Below, piece after piece: positions 10,801-21,350 of a DNA stretch of 64,000 nt. Both the position numbers and the translations under genes were made by a program. Numbering within the stretch: position 1 is the first letter of the stretch; each line of letters starts with the position of its first letter. The notes under the pieces are model-generated. The model saw only the letters and a list, made by a program, of their open reading frames with translations, searched no databases and was not told where the DNA came from. This DNA is from Globodera rostochiensis (lineage: Eukaryota > Nematoda > Chromadorea > Rhabditida > Heteroderidae): NCBI GenBank assembly GCA_018350325.1, contig JAEVLN010000022.1, forward strand, positions 1,133,105 through 1,197,104, given 5' to 3'.

Positions 10801-12941
10801 CTGTGTTTGTCCATGTGAACTGCTCCCGGTCGTTGACCGGTGGTCTTTTGCTTCGATTTGCACTGAAACAACTGTAAAAGTCGTAAAAAAAGGCCGTGCC
10901 AATTTTGCCTTATTTTTTTTAACAAATGCCACATTTGGGTATCATTTAAGAAAATTTTATCTTAGAACTTGGCTCACAAATCAGTTTATTTTGATCAGTT
11001 CAATTTTTCGAACAATTTACAATAGTACTGTCGAAGGTTTGCCTCAATAAATTTTTTTATTATTAAAATTTAACATCCCCCGAAAGCATCTCCGATGGAT
11101 GCCCAACCACGAATCGGCAAATCCGGCCGGTTACATCCCCCGAAGGCATTTCCGATGGATGCCCAACCACGGGGACTCACTGACCTTCTTCAGCCGCCTT
11201 CCTCACTCTTCGCCGGACAATCACTCCAGCAGTAGCAGCAACAGCAGCAATTCCACTGCAATTTGCAGGCACTCCGTCTTCTGCTTCATTTTGAAATTTT
11301 TTACGCTTTTTCATTTGGTCGAATTCGGTTGGATCTGCACAAATTAGGCACAATGGCATGTCGAGTTGAGTTGCTTGTCATAAAACTTCAAAAAAATAGG
11401 AACCTTTGATGTTGGACGACGAAGCACCGGAGGAGGATTTGGAAGAGCGGGAAGTCTTTTTCGGTGCGCGAGGAATAGGCGGAAGTGTTGCAAATGCGTC
11501 CGTGCCGAGTTCGACAGGACGTACAGGTCGAACAATATTCTTGGGAAAATTGGGGGGGGGAGGAGGTATAATGGAGAAGAAACAGAAGGTGCCGGTACGT
11601 CATAGGACGAGAGGCCGTTGAGAAGCAACTGTTCATGCCGAGGCACCGCAACAGCGCGCATGTCCTTCAGTTGGAGAAGTCTGCAACGGACAGAGACGAA
11701 GTTGGAGCAGTTCAGCGCTCTTTTGAGCTGCACTTACTGTTCAATGTCCAAAATTCGGTCACCGTCAAAGGAGTACATGCGGAAAATGGCCGCCTGTAGA
11801 CCATGGCTGACCTCCTCGAGCAGTTGGTCAAGCTGTCCCTTCCTGTTCGGGTTGATCAGTGCCCTGTACACCCGGTGGGGATGACCGTTGAGCACGAAAA
11901 ATACCTTTTTTTCAATAAAAAACGATCAATTTTTTCCGATCAACAAATGGACGGGCACCTGTCTGAAAGTGATCGGCACGAATGGGGCCATTTTCTGCAG
12001 CTGCGGTTTTGTGGCGTTGCTGCTGCGTTCATTGTTCAAAGTAGGCGCCCTGGGGCGATGTTGATTTTTGGTCTTTTGATCGGCGGTGTTTCCCGCCGTC
12101 TCCGGTGGCTGATCAATTTGCTGCAGTTGAATTGACGAGTGGCTCGCCCCCAGGGACGATTGCTGAAAGTTCCACCGCCGTTGGGCCTCTTCTCGACGCC
12201 GTTTGCGCCTTTCCATTGCCTCCAAGTCGACCCCGCGCACGTTTCGTGCCCCCGAGGCGACGACGTACCTTAGGGGAAGCGTCAGGTTCAAGCAGTTCAG
12301 GCTCGGCTCTTCTCCTTACTTTCCATACGGCTTCAGATCGTCCAGCGAAGACACTGGGCTCATGCCGAAGGGCGTGTGAAGACGTCGGACTCCAAATGGC
12401 AAATGGATGGACTCGTTCAGTTGGTCCAACAGAGCGTCCATAGTGCGGAAACGCGCCTTGGAGACGGGCACACGGACACCCTGCTGTTGGGGTGATATGT
12501 AAGCTTCAGTTGATCATGTATACACCCAAATTATCCCTCTGGTGTATTCCGATCAGCTTTCCGATCACCCCCCTCTTTTTGGCAGTATTCCGATCACCCC
12601 CATCTCTTTGGCAGTATTCCGATCACCCCCCTCTTTTTGGCAGTATTCCGATCACCCCCATCTCTTTGGTGTATTCCGATCAGCCCCCCTCCTCTCTTTA
12701 GTGTATTCCGATCACCCCCCCCCTCTCCCCCTTTTTATTGTATTGCGATCAGTCCCCCTCCCCTATCTTTTCCCACTTGTTGCTGATCAAAGTGATCGCC
12801 TAGCAAATTCACGCGGGGCACTCGAAGAGGCGCACTGGCCCGACGAGCATTCATTCGCAGCAGATGACTCTTCGGTTGGTGAAAACTTTCCCAATCGTCC
12901 TCACTGTGCCCATTTCGAGTCGTTTGGGGCAGAGAGGGCAT
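5118..12941 (-). CDS. Doublecortin, IQ and PLAT multidomain protein
   Basis: A minus-strand gene of over 20 exons. Best-supported exons: 12813-12941 (start ATG), 12320-12480, 11959-12268, 11738-11904, up to 11680, about 11400-11548, 11185-11334, 10776-10871, 10078 to about 10666, 9843-10020, 9520-9655, 9247-9368, 9050-9218, 8764-8988, 8208-8467, about 7925-8130, 7455-7540, 7137-7378, 6022-6213, 5278-5337 and 5118-5206. Order of parts: basic leader, two doublecortin domains, basic and acidic low-complexity linkers, an IQ motif, then at least three PLAT domains. Doublecortin domains bind tubulin, and PLAT domains bind lipid or protein partners (as in LOXHD1), so a microtubule-to-membrane linker is a reasonable inference. 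RP1-type and LOXHD1-type proteins are the nearest families I know. The 3' end is not fixed and may reach about 4.4 kb; several joins between 5.3 and 7.9 kb are uncertain. Confidence 0.68.
7781..7831 (+). repeat. 51-base uninterrupted C tract
   Basis: An unbroken run of 51 C in an intron of the DCX-PLAT gene; it is G on the transcribed strand. The length in the assembly may not be exact. Confidence 0.95.
8208..9368 (-). CDS. Two PLAT domains (exons of the DCX-PLAT gene)
   Basis: First PLAT domain: YTVTVITGNRWAADTEANLY (9368-9247), then SFAFRLPSRLG and RITVGHERRGYG (9218-9050), then GVFIDRILVTEDE and FLFLCNRWFDSG (8988-8764). These are the usual PLAT landmarks: strand 1 TG, an F..LP..LG turn, an H..G turn, and a CNRW end. 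Second PLAT domain: RWEFVLHGGTNDGRGGTTAQ through LLKIRLEIDGAGSSPDYFL (8467-8208), closed by RFVVMCGKWL in the next exon. Joins are in phase (0, 1, 1, 0). PLAT folds are eight-stranded beta sandwiches used for membrane or partner binding. Confidence 0.75.
8516..8755. repeat. CTGATCACTCGATCGGACAA tandem repeat in an intron
   Basis: About ten imperfect 21 to 28-base units with the core CTGATCACTCGATC, rich in GATC. It lies in the intron between exons 8764-8988 and 8208-8467 of the DCX-PLAT gene. Confidence 0.85.
10078..10666 (-). CDS. Acidic linker and IQ-motif exon (DCX-PLAT gene)
   Basis: One long exon of about 195 residues. It has runs such as EEAEEDEDEDEEEDDYPEEP, a short basic patch (RSRKRQRNKRKK, nuclear-localisation-like) and a second acidic run, and ends with AAVKIQSAWRG, a close match to an IQ motif (AxxIQxxWRG). 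IQ motifs bind calmodulin-type light chains. The exon ends in phase 2 at a GTCAGT donor and joins YSTRKELQNNG at 10020. Confidence 0.65.
11073..11170. repeat. Two-copy direct repeat of about 38 bp
   Basis: Copies at 11073-11110 and 11133-11170 share CATCCCCCGAARGCATYTCC and GATGGATGCCCAACCAC. They lie in an intron of the DCX-PLAT gene, just downstream of exon 11185-11334. Confidence 0.85.
11738..12941 (-). CDS. N-terminal leader and tandem doublecortin domains (exons of the DCX-PLAT gene)
   Basis: The start exon (12941 down to 12813) begins MPSLPQTTRNGHSEDDW and ends in phase 0. Exon 12480-12320 reads GVRVPVSKARFRTMDALLDQ, then FGVRRLHTPFG and SLDDLKPYGK, and continues into KYVVASG at 12268: a full doublecortin domain. 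Exon 12268-11959 then carries a basic ERRKRRREEAQRR linker and a Gln/Asn-rich stretch. The second domain starts PITFRQ and VFFVLNGHPHRVYRAL (11904-11738), continues IFRMYSFDGDRI and finishes LKDMRAVAVPRHEQLL at 11680 and below. Phases agree at each join. Two doublecortin domains are typical of DCX, DCLK and RP1 proteins. No kinase domain follows, which argues against a zyg-8/DCLK orthologue. Confidence 0.75.
12555..12720. repeat. GTATTCCGATCACCCCC tandem repeat in an intron
   Basis: Six to seven units of about 28 bases (GTATTCCGATCACCCCCNTC followed by TTTTTGGCA) between the start exon and the first doublecortin exon of the DCX-PLAT gene. Confidence 0.8.
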
Positions 12942-12989
12942 TTTAGAGAATAATTAATATTCACTAATTAACCCTAATGAATGGATAAA

Positions 12990-13275
12990 TTGATCTTTAA
13001 GCAGAATGTCTAATGACAGATTGTCCCTGATAGATTGCCCAAAGTGTCTAAAGCCGGGTTGTCTAATGAAAAATGTCCCGATTGTCCTAAGGGCGGCTTC
13101 ATCAAGGGCGGGTTGTCTAATGACAGATTGTCCTTGGTAGTTTATCCAATCCCGATTGTCCAAGGGCGGCTTCATCAAGGGCGGGTTGTCTAATGACAGA
13201 TTGTCCTTGGTAGTTTGTCCAAGGGCGGGTTGTTTAATGACAGGTTGTCCCTGATAGATTGTGCAAAGTGTCCAT
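12990..13275. repeat. Degenerate GGGCGGGTTGTCTAATGACA repeat, 5' of the DCX-PLAT gene
   Basis: Several interleaved units around TTGTCTAATGACAGATTGTCC and AAGGGCGGCTTCATCAAGGG. It starts about 50 bases upstream of the ATG at 12941, so any promoter of that gene would have to lie in or beyond it. Confidence 0.75.
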
Positions 13276-15400
13276 TAGACGGATTGTCTCAATAACAATC
13301 GTTTTAAGAAGTTTGGGTGCTTTGCGAGGAGCATTCAGTGTGTATGTGTGAGGGTGTTAATGGTCGGACGGGCAACGGACACATTTATTATAAATGAGTC
13401 CCAATGAGTGAGTGAGCGTTTGTTGCCACTAATTATCCCTCCCCCCCCCCCCACTTTTTCCCGCGCGCCGTTTCCGTTAGCGCAAAATGTGCCGTCAAAT
13501 TTGCGCGGGAATGTGCGGACGCGGGGCGAAGGTAAATTAGCGGTGACATTGTATCCCTTCCAATGGCATCTTTTGCTCATTTGTCAATATCACAATTTTT
13601 TTAATGAGCTTCCCAAAAAATTTTCCAAAAAACAAATCATTTTGCCTTTTAAATATATTTTATGTACTTTTTGCTAATTTAAAGACCCCTTTTGTGTGCT
13701 CTGAAAATTAAAAACCCGGGGATTTTGACCCCCGGAGCGCTTTTTGTCCAACTCCTGTCATGGCGGGCACTGTGTTAGCTGATTCTCGTGGTTTTAATTG
13801 TTCAAAAAAATTTGCGTCTTCGTACAGTGAAATATTCGTCTCCGTCCCTGTAGAAGAAAATGGTTTTGGCCCGAAAGTTTTTGTCTGCGGCGGCGAGCAG
13901 CGAACGGCACGGCACCGCCTTTTGGCCTCCGGCAACGGCTGGCGGCGGCAGAATCTGTGGGGAGGGGGGAGGGCACAGTTTTGGGTGTGTCCAAATTTGA
14001 ATAACGGCATTTTGGCATTCCGACATCCGGCAAAAGCCGCGTGTTTTCAGGCTTTCCAATTAAATGCAACATTATTTTTTGGCTCCAATCATTTTGCTTG
14101 ATCAAATCACTTGCATTTGAATGCTTTGCTTGCACGGGCGCCGGAGGGCGCGGCACGTTCGGGAAGAGGCGGGCGCGGGTCGGCAGTTGGACGGGGAGAG
14201 AGCCTAAAAGGGGGGCGGGGGGAGTGCAGTGCTGCAGTGCAGGTCGGTGGTCTGAGTGCGTGCAGTGTTTGCTGCTGGCTGCAAACAACTCGCAATTCTT
14301 GCTCGCTTTTTTTCAATATTTCGGAATAATATTTCTTTCCCCTCAAGCGCCGCCAGCGGCCGGCGTCATACCCTCAAGCGAATTGAGCACAATTTGACTC
14401 CGTCGACGCTTTTTGTGGGCTGAATTTGGACGCTGAACGGCCAAAAAAGGTTGCGCGGCTGCCGTTGGGTGGGTAATATCTTCAAAATTTAAGGGACAAT
14501 TTCGCCGGAAGGAAATGCGCAATTCCAACCAGCAGCCGTTTCGGCACTTTCGACAAAGTCGACGCCGGGACAATTGGACGACGAAACGGCGGGGTCCATT
14601 TGTCGCAAAACGGAAAGATGGGCAGCAGACGAGGGCAACAACTAAATGAGAAGGAATTGGCACAAAGACAAAAATTGTTGGCACTGTGCGCATTTTGGGG
14701 GCGGATTAAAAGTGAGAAAATGCCTTTGTTAGACGTGGAAAATGAATGAATGCCCTGGGAGGAAAGGGTTTTTGAGACTTGAAGCCGTACAAATTCAAAA
14801 TGTTGTCCCGTCGTTCCACGGCATTATATGTAAAATAAACGCCATGAAACCCTCTAAAAGACTGTGAAAGAATGGGGAAAACAATTTTTAATTTTTGTAT
14901 GTTTAGGACCGGCAAAACGCCGACATTTTTTGGTGCCAGAAAAAATCCCGGTTTCGGCATTTTTATGCCAATGATGAATCGCATAAATTACGGTCGTCGC
15001 GCATATGCAGTACCGTACCCCGGGAAAAGGAGGACCGGAATGATCGTACCGTACCTGGGCAGAACGTAACAGAACTGGTGCTGTAGTTGAATGTTGGCAT
15101 TGGCACACTTTGCATTGTCTGAAAAGAATTGAATTTGCTTGGGTTGGGTTGGGTTGGCGGCACAAATGCCACAATTTAGGAGGAAGGAAGGCCAATGTTC
15201 GTGACCAACACAATCACTCAACACAACACAATGGGGAGGCGTACGCACGGGTAATTAAGTTACCATACCAACAGAGATTAAGCCTTTGTGACAAAAGGCC
15301 AATTTCATGCACTCTCTAACCTCCAGTCTCTTTCTCTGTCGTTGTCTTTCTCTCTCTCTATAAAAACGGCTTTTAATGATTCATCGAAATTTGGAGAAAA
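13276..15400. other. Intergenic, no gene recognised
   Basis: Contains open stretches on both strands, such as a minus-strand frame at 14343-14693, but none has a recognisable domain or a convincing splice chain. A GC-rich island at about 14100-14260 could be a promoter region; that is only a guess from composition. Confidence 0.35.
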
Positions 15401-15404
15401 AAAC

Positions 15405-15600
15405 TTTTGATTACGGTGGAAATGGGGAATTAGAATCTGGTTACGGTGGGGACAGGGAATTGGAACTTGGTTACGGTAGTAATAAGGAATTGGAACTCGG
15501 TTACGGTAGTAATAAGGAACTGGAATTCGGTTACGGTGGGGACAGGGAATTGGAATTTGGTTACGGTGGGGAAAGGGAATTGGAATTTGGGTACAGTGGC
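15405..15600 (+). repeat. 30-bp tandem repeat encoding GYGGDRELEF-type decapeptides
   Basis: Five to six units of 30 bp (GGTTACGGTGGGGACAGGGA then ATTGGAATTT, with variants) in an open plus-strand frame from ATG 15376. Units read GYGGDRELEL, GYGSNKELEL, GYGGERELEF. The frame degenerates after 15600. Whether it is transcribed is unknown. Confidence 0.6.
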
Positions 15601-16254
15601 AAACTATGTTTAAATTTAGTTACGGTTTTGACTTTGAGAATTAGAATTTGGTTACGGTGGGGATGGGGAATTGAACTTTGGTTACGGTGGAAAAATATTT
15701 TTAAATTTTAATTGGGTTACGGTGGGCACTGGGATGGGTGGCTAGGTGGGGGGGGGGATTGGGTCGCTCTCTTCAGCTGCTGCTGGCTCTGTCCCGGGCC
15801 ACAAAAACTTTTTGGGGGAGAAAGGTCCCCGCCCATTCGGGGAGGGGGCGGGGGCCGCGGGGGCGGGGGGACGGGGGGGGGGCTCAATTGCCGCTGCGTA
15901 ACAAATCGCTTTCTCGCCAAAACTTTTCATTTGACCACCGATGGAAGCATTTCCAACTTCGGATTTTCAGTCAGTGCCCAATTTGTGCGTGAGCGCCTCG
16001 AGGGATGAGGACGCTTGGCAAATTGTCCAGTTCACTTCAAGGTCAGCCAACTTTTTTAACCAAAAAAAATAAATAAACACACAAATTGTCTTCTAAAAGG
16101 GATGTTTGTGTCCAAATCCTTTTGTCCCCATGGCTGAATAAATATTTATTTGTATCCACCAGCCCCCGGGGGGTTGAATTCATAAACAAAAACCCCTCGA
16201 GGCTTTTCTTGTTTCACCGCATTTTTTCTCTCAAATTCAAGAAAAATATTGCAG

Positions 16255-16362
16255 CAATCAGCAACAATTTGCTGAACATTTTGACGAGCACCTCGGCAGG
16301 ATCCAATCCTTTTGTGATGCCGTTGAACATCCACACGAAGTTCGGCCAGTACACGCAGCGCA

Positions 16363-16395
<33 letters not shown>

Positions 16396-19300
16396 CACAT
16401 TGCGGGCCAGTGCAGAGCTGCCAGATTTGGATTTTCAGCTTATCCCATCTCAATGCAATGCCGAACTTGAAGCCGTTGAACGCGGCAATTGCTGGTGGAT
16501 GGCACCGTTTGTGCATGGAATGCCATGGGAAAGTGCTGCTCAGGGGAATGGAATGCAGGTAATTAATTATTCTTTGCTTGAATTATTGAATCACTTTGGT
16601 CAGAAATGTTTTAATTTTGGGTTAAGCTTAACGCCTTGGGCTATGTCAACAACGGCCCTGTACAATTTGCAAGTGGAAAGGACGACGGGAAGTTGGAGCA
16701 GGACGCGTTGTTGGGCCAAATTGGCGTTGCACCAATAGCAAAAACGACTACGGCAAATGGTGAGAAGCTTTAATGATAATTTGGTTTAGCTGTTTTGCAT
16801 TCAGTGCCAAATTTGCCAAAATCGGAGAAGCGAACGCGTGGAAAGGCGGGCAAAGGCGGACGACGCGGGCTGAACGACAGACGTGGGGAAAAGCCGCGCG
16901 AGACGTACATCCAACTGATTGGCATGGCCATTGATGCGCATGCGTCAAAGCGGGCGACGTTGACCGAAATTGTGTGAAATTGATTGACTAAATACTCCTT
17001 GAATATGTTGATACATTGGCGTTCTGTTTAGTACAAATATCTGGGTGAGAGGGATCAGTTCTTCCGAACCTCTTACAACGGATGGAAGAACTCCGTTCGG
17101 CACAATTTGTCCATGAAGGATTACTTCTGCAAATTGCCAAAAGATGAGCATGGCAAAGTTGGCAAGGGTTAGTCAAAATGTCCACACAAAAATGTCTTCG
17201 GTTTGTCCATTTCAGGACATCATTGGACATTTGGTAAACAATGGTATCTGACGGATGTGCAAAAAGGCAACGTTCAAACAATGAAAAAGCTATCGGCGAT
17301 GAAGAAGGGATCAGCAGCAGCAGAAACCGAAATGGAGATGGACAAATCGACGACGACGGTGTCATCGACAGCAAAACAGAAGAAGACGAAGAAGAAGTCC
17401 GAGCAGGACATGCCGACGACGGATCATCTACCGGAGTGCAAGGAAGAGGTCATTTACTCTCCCCCTTTTCCCTCGGGGGTTGGGGATGGGCCGGAACATT
17501 GAAAAGGCACCATTAATCTGTCAGTGGTTGAAGTTAGGTACTTTGCCGATCCGATTCCCCTCGGGGGAGAGACATTAACGGGGGGATTTGTTTCCCCCCA
17601 ATGCTTCTGGCAAAAAGTGTAATCACTTGCTTAATTTGTTTATTTTTCCCATTTTTTGTCTAAAGATGCGCGAAATTCGATTCCATTTTTGCATCAAACT
17701 CCCATTTAACCCCTTCGGCGATTTTAGGATTGGTACCCCCAAACACCCCCCCCCCCCGACAATTTTAGGTAAAACCCAAAAACTCCAAAATTTTGTCCCC
17801 CAAAAACCCCCGGGTGCCCGGCTTTTTGCCCCGGGCGCCTTCCCAATGTTATTCTAAGACGAACAACATTTATTTTGCTGTAGACAAACGAGCCATTAAT
17901 CTTTGGACACAAAGTGAGTGAAATGAATGAAATTGAGGGGAAAGTCGCAACACTTTCGCCCCGGGGGGAGAGGAGGGCATCAGACCCATTTTTTATCCCC
18001 TGGGGGGACGATGGGGGGGGGGGGGTGCCCTTTTCAGTATTATTTGCATCCACAAATCCTTCGTCTTATTATTTGGTGCTCATCCCCTCCAAAATGGGGG
18101 GTTTTCTTGCGCAACAAATTCTCGGCCACTTCTCTCCTCTCGCCATCCCTTCGTCCATTCATTCATTCCTTCCGGGATTGTGTGGCCATTGGCCGGGTGG
18201 GAGGAAGGCTAAGGACCCTCTGCTGCTGTTGCTGCTGCTGCTGCTGCGGGGGCTGCTGCTGTTGGGACAGAAGCAGCTCAATTTACTCCCCCCCCCCGTC
18301 CCCCCCCCCCCCTCGTCCCCATGTCCTTGTTGGTGGGGACTGCCCCCCCCCCTCCCCTCGGGCGATGGCTTACCGTAACCGTCCGCCCCGTTGTCCCCGT
18401 CCTCGCCGACCCATCCGTCCGTCGTCTGTCTGTCTGTCAGCCCCCCACCCCCTGCGCCCAATCCACCCACAAATCCTTTCCTGACAAAGTCCCCCCCCCT
18501 CCCTTCCCCTCCGGCGTTTGTTTATTCTCCCTAACTTTTGTCCCCATTCTCTCCATTCTCGGCCTCTGCCTGTTCATAATAATGATGACACTTGTCAACA
18601 ATTTCTTTTTTGTTCGTAAATGAGAGAGATTAGCTGGCAGATGACCACAAATTTATGCGTCATTTAAGACTAATTATGTTTTTGTGTCTTGACTTCTTAA
18701 AGTGTTTGAAGCATTGAAAAGTTGTGCAAAATGTTTTTGTTTCTGTTTTGCATTCATTGAGTGTTGGGCAGGGCATTAATCCGCGCTTTGGATAGTGGCC
18801 GTATCGAATTACCCCCCAAATGAATGAATGGACGCCGGGGGGGGGCAACAACGAAGAACTTCCCCCCGAGGGGTGATCGAATAGCAACGATCCACAGAAA
18901 TACCCCCCAAAAATGGATTTTCATTGGTAGGGATTGTCTTCCTTTTTGGTTAATTGAAAGCGAAACCGGGAATCGAAAGAAAAAAGAATTTTGTTGATTA
19001 AAGCAATTAAAGCTAATAACAGAAGAGAATTAATTAATTAAGAAATCAATGCGAATGGAATGGTTATGATCAAATTGAACTATCATAATGCCAAAAGATT
19101 TAAATTGCCGAAAAAATTTAAAGAATTTTCCGACTCTGTTCAGGACGTTCGGAAGCCCATCGACGGGTCGTCCGTCCCTTCCGTCGACCATTCCCCGGAA
19201 CAACAACCGTCGCCTCCCCGTCAACAGCTTCACAATTCCCCGACGTTGTTCGAGCCCAACAGCCAGCAGTTCGGTGCTGTTTCAGCCACCAACTTGCAGC

Positions 19301-20235
19301 TTCCCAACGAGTCCGATTTGCTGCTTCAATGCCCGGGTCTGGGCCATCCGGCGCCGTTTGTTCCTTTCCCCCATCAAACGCCGGCTTGGCCCTATTGGCC
19401 ATGGCCCATCGATGACCACAACGCTTTGGCGGTGGTGAACCCGGCCACAATGTCGCTGATGTGGCTGAACAGCACAACAACCAAACAGCAACAGCAACAG
19501 TTCGGCAGCGAGTTGGAGACGGACCAGCACCAATTGGTCAACAACATGCGCGAAATAGACGCTTATGCTGGCGGAGGACAACAGCAGCAGCAAAACCCAT
19601 TCATTGCTTATTCACAACCGAACGAAAAGGCTAATCTTCAAATACAGCTTCAGTACCCGGCGCTCAGTTACACCATGACGGACGATGAACTATCATCAGG
19701 GGCATTTTCAATTCCCGGAGGAATTGGAACGGACAGTGCAAGTTCGTTCGTTCATAAAAACTAGATCAATCTGATTGTGCCAAGTCGACCAATCGACTCG
19801 AAAAAACCCCCGGGGGGGGGGGTAAAAAAAAGCCCTCGGGAGCTCTATTTTAGGTATATACGGTAAACAGTTTCAGAAAGGGCGTTGGGTTTGAAAAAGA
19901 CTTTGATTTGAAAGCGTCGAGAATTTCGAATCGTTTAAATTTGTTTGAGAAGCTTTTCAATACGGAGATCACGATGATCCCGTCCCGAACCCGGCCCTTA
20001 ATAATTGGCCCATTAACTTTATTGTGAATGTTGCCACAACACAGCTGCTGTGCTTCTGCCATTGTCTGAACGGCTTCAGTCGATGTCAATCAGTTCACCC
20101 ACGGCTTCCGTCGATGGCCATCAACTGCTTCTCCATCCCGCCAAAGATTACGCTTCTTTTCTGCCCGAAAGCGATCACTTTTCCCCGTTTGATCACTCTT
20201 CAATGGCATCCAACCCGTCGCCATCGATGTTCTGA
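16255..20235 (+). CDS. Divergent forkhead (Fox) transcription factor
   Basis: Exons joined by phase: 16255-16558, 16627-16759, 16805-16971, 17032-17167, 17216-17448, 19144-19741 and 20045-20235. The first exon seen is Gln/His-rich ([13 protein letters not shown]) and its true start is further upstream. The forkhead domain spans exons 3 to 5: basic leader [52 protein letters not shown], then recognition helix [17 protein letters not shown] and wing [16 protein letters not shown] replaces the usual YxxLIxMAI, and [10 protein letters not shown] is the DNA-contact signature. A Lys-rich tail follows ([11 protein letters not shown]), then a Pro/Gln-rich region typical of an activation domain. The gene ends with NPSPSMF and TGA at 20233-20235; if exon 6 is not spliced at 19741, the frame stops at 19764 instead. 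The exact Fox subclass is not identified. Confidence 0.72.
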
Positions 20236-20313
20236 TCAGAATTTTGCTGAATGCGCACACCGAGGACAGAAGCCAAAAAGTGCCAAAAAAGGAGAAATGT
20301 TTGAAGTTTGAAT

Positions 20314-20319
20314 AATAAA
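20314..20319 (+). terminator. AATAAA polyadenylation signal
   Basis: AATAAA within AATAATAAAT, 79 bases after the proposed stop of the forkhead gene. It supports 20235 as the end of the reading frame. Confidence 0.5.
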
Positions 20320-20857
20320 TTATTTAATTCCGATCACAAATTGCTAATATCTTTTCCCCCTTAAAGCAGAGTTCCCATTTGCAATTTTCAAAGACTTTAG
20401 TTCCAAAAGTGACGAATTTTTATTTAAAAATGGCAAAAATTGATAAATTTGCTTTCTTAAATAATTATTTGGAATTATTCAACCAATTTTTGTAGAACAA
20501 AATTATTTTTCCACGAATATTGCCAATATTTTTTTTGAATTTTTTATAAAATAATGATTAAATTTAAGTACAAATGGGAACCCTGGCCCGATTGCCTTTC
20601 TCATTTATTGGAGCGGTTTTTTTGGAAATAAATTAAAAAAATGTAAAGGAATGCGGCGATTAATGATAACACACAAATAATAATAATAATAGACAATTTA
20701 AACCCATTTTCAATTTTCACTGATTATTTTTTGGTACAATTTTCGATCGATCGAACGCGGCAAAACAAAACAAAAAGCATCGATTTGGCCGGTCCAATTT
20801 ATTTGTCCCCAAAATTTAATGGGGGAAAAGCTCATAATAATGCGATGGAAATTGGGG

Positions 20858-20988
20858 GGGGGGGGACGGGGGGGGGTCTGCCAATGCGAATATTCCCCCC
20901 CCCCCCCCCCCCCCCCCAACTCTTCTCCCATATCCCCCCCCCCCCAATCCAACAGCCCCCCCCCCCCCTCACCCCCCCCCCCCCCCGC
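20858..20988. repeat. G-run then C-run low-complexity block
   Basis: Two G runs (10 and 7 bases) followed by several C runs of 9 to 18 bases separated by short breaks. They could fold back on each other. The sequence lies between the forkhead gene and the next gene. Confidence 0.85.
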
Positions 20989-21350
20989 CCATTCGGAAAC
21001 AATCAATCGATCATTGAAAAAATGTAAGCGGATGAAGCGCCGAGAGGACGAAGAAACAAAGAGAAGAAGATGAAGAGGAAGAAGAGCTAAGCTAAGCAAA
21101 GCAAAAGCCACACATTGTCGAGACAGAGGCCCTCCGTCCCCCGCAGCGATGGATGGCCAACCCAACAGCCATTCAGAGAGTCGTTCGCTTGCGGCGATTG
21201 AATTGGCCATAGATTTGTGGTGGTGACCCTTCGGCCTCATTTTCAGGGCTTCAAAACTCAGTCAATAATGCCCTTCCCCCCCCCCCCCTTTTATCCGTTC
21301 AAATCGCTTCCCCCGATAACTTTTGTGCCATCTTAAAAGCAGAGAGAGAA

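Noticed and set aside
13708..14693. Minus-strand open frames rich in Arg, Cys and Pro
   Set aside because: No domain, no consistent donor or acceptor pairs, and overlapping frames of equal length on the other strand.
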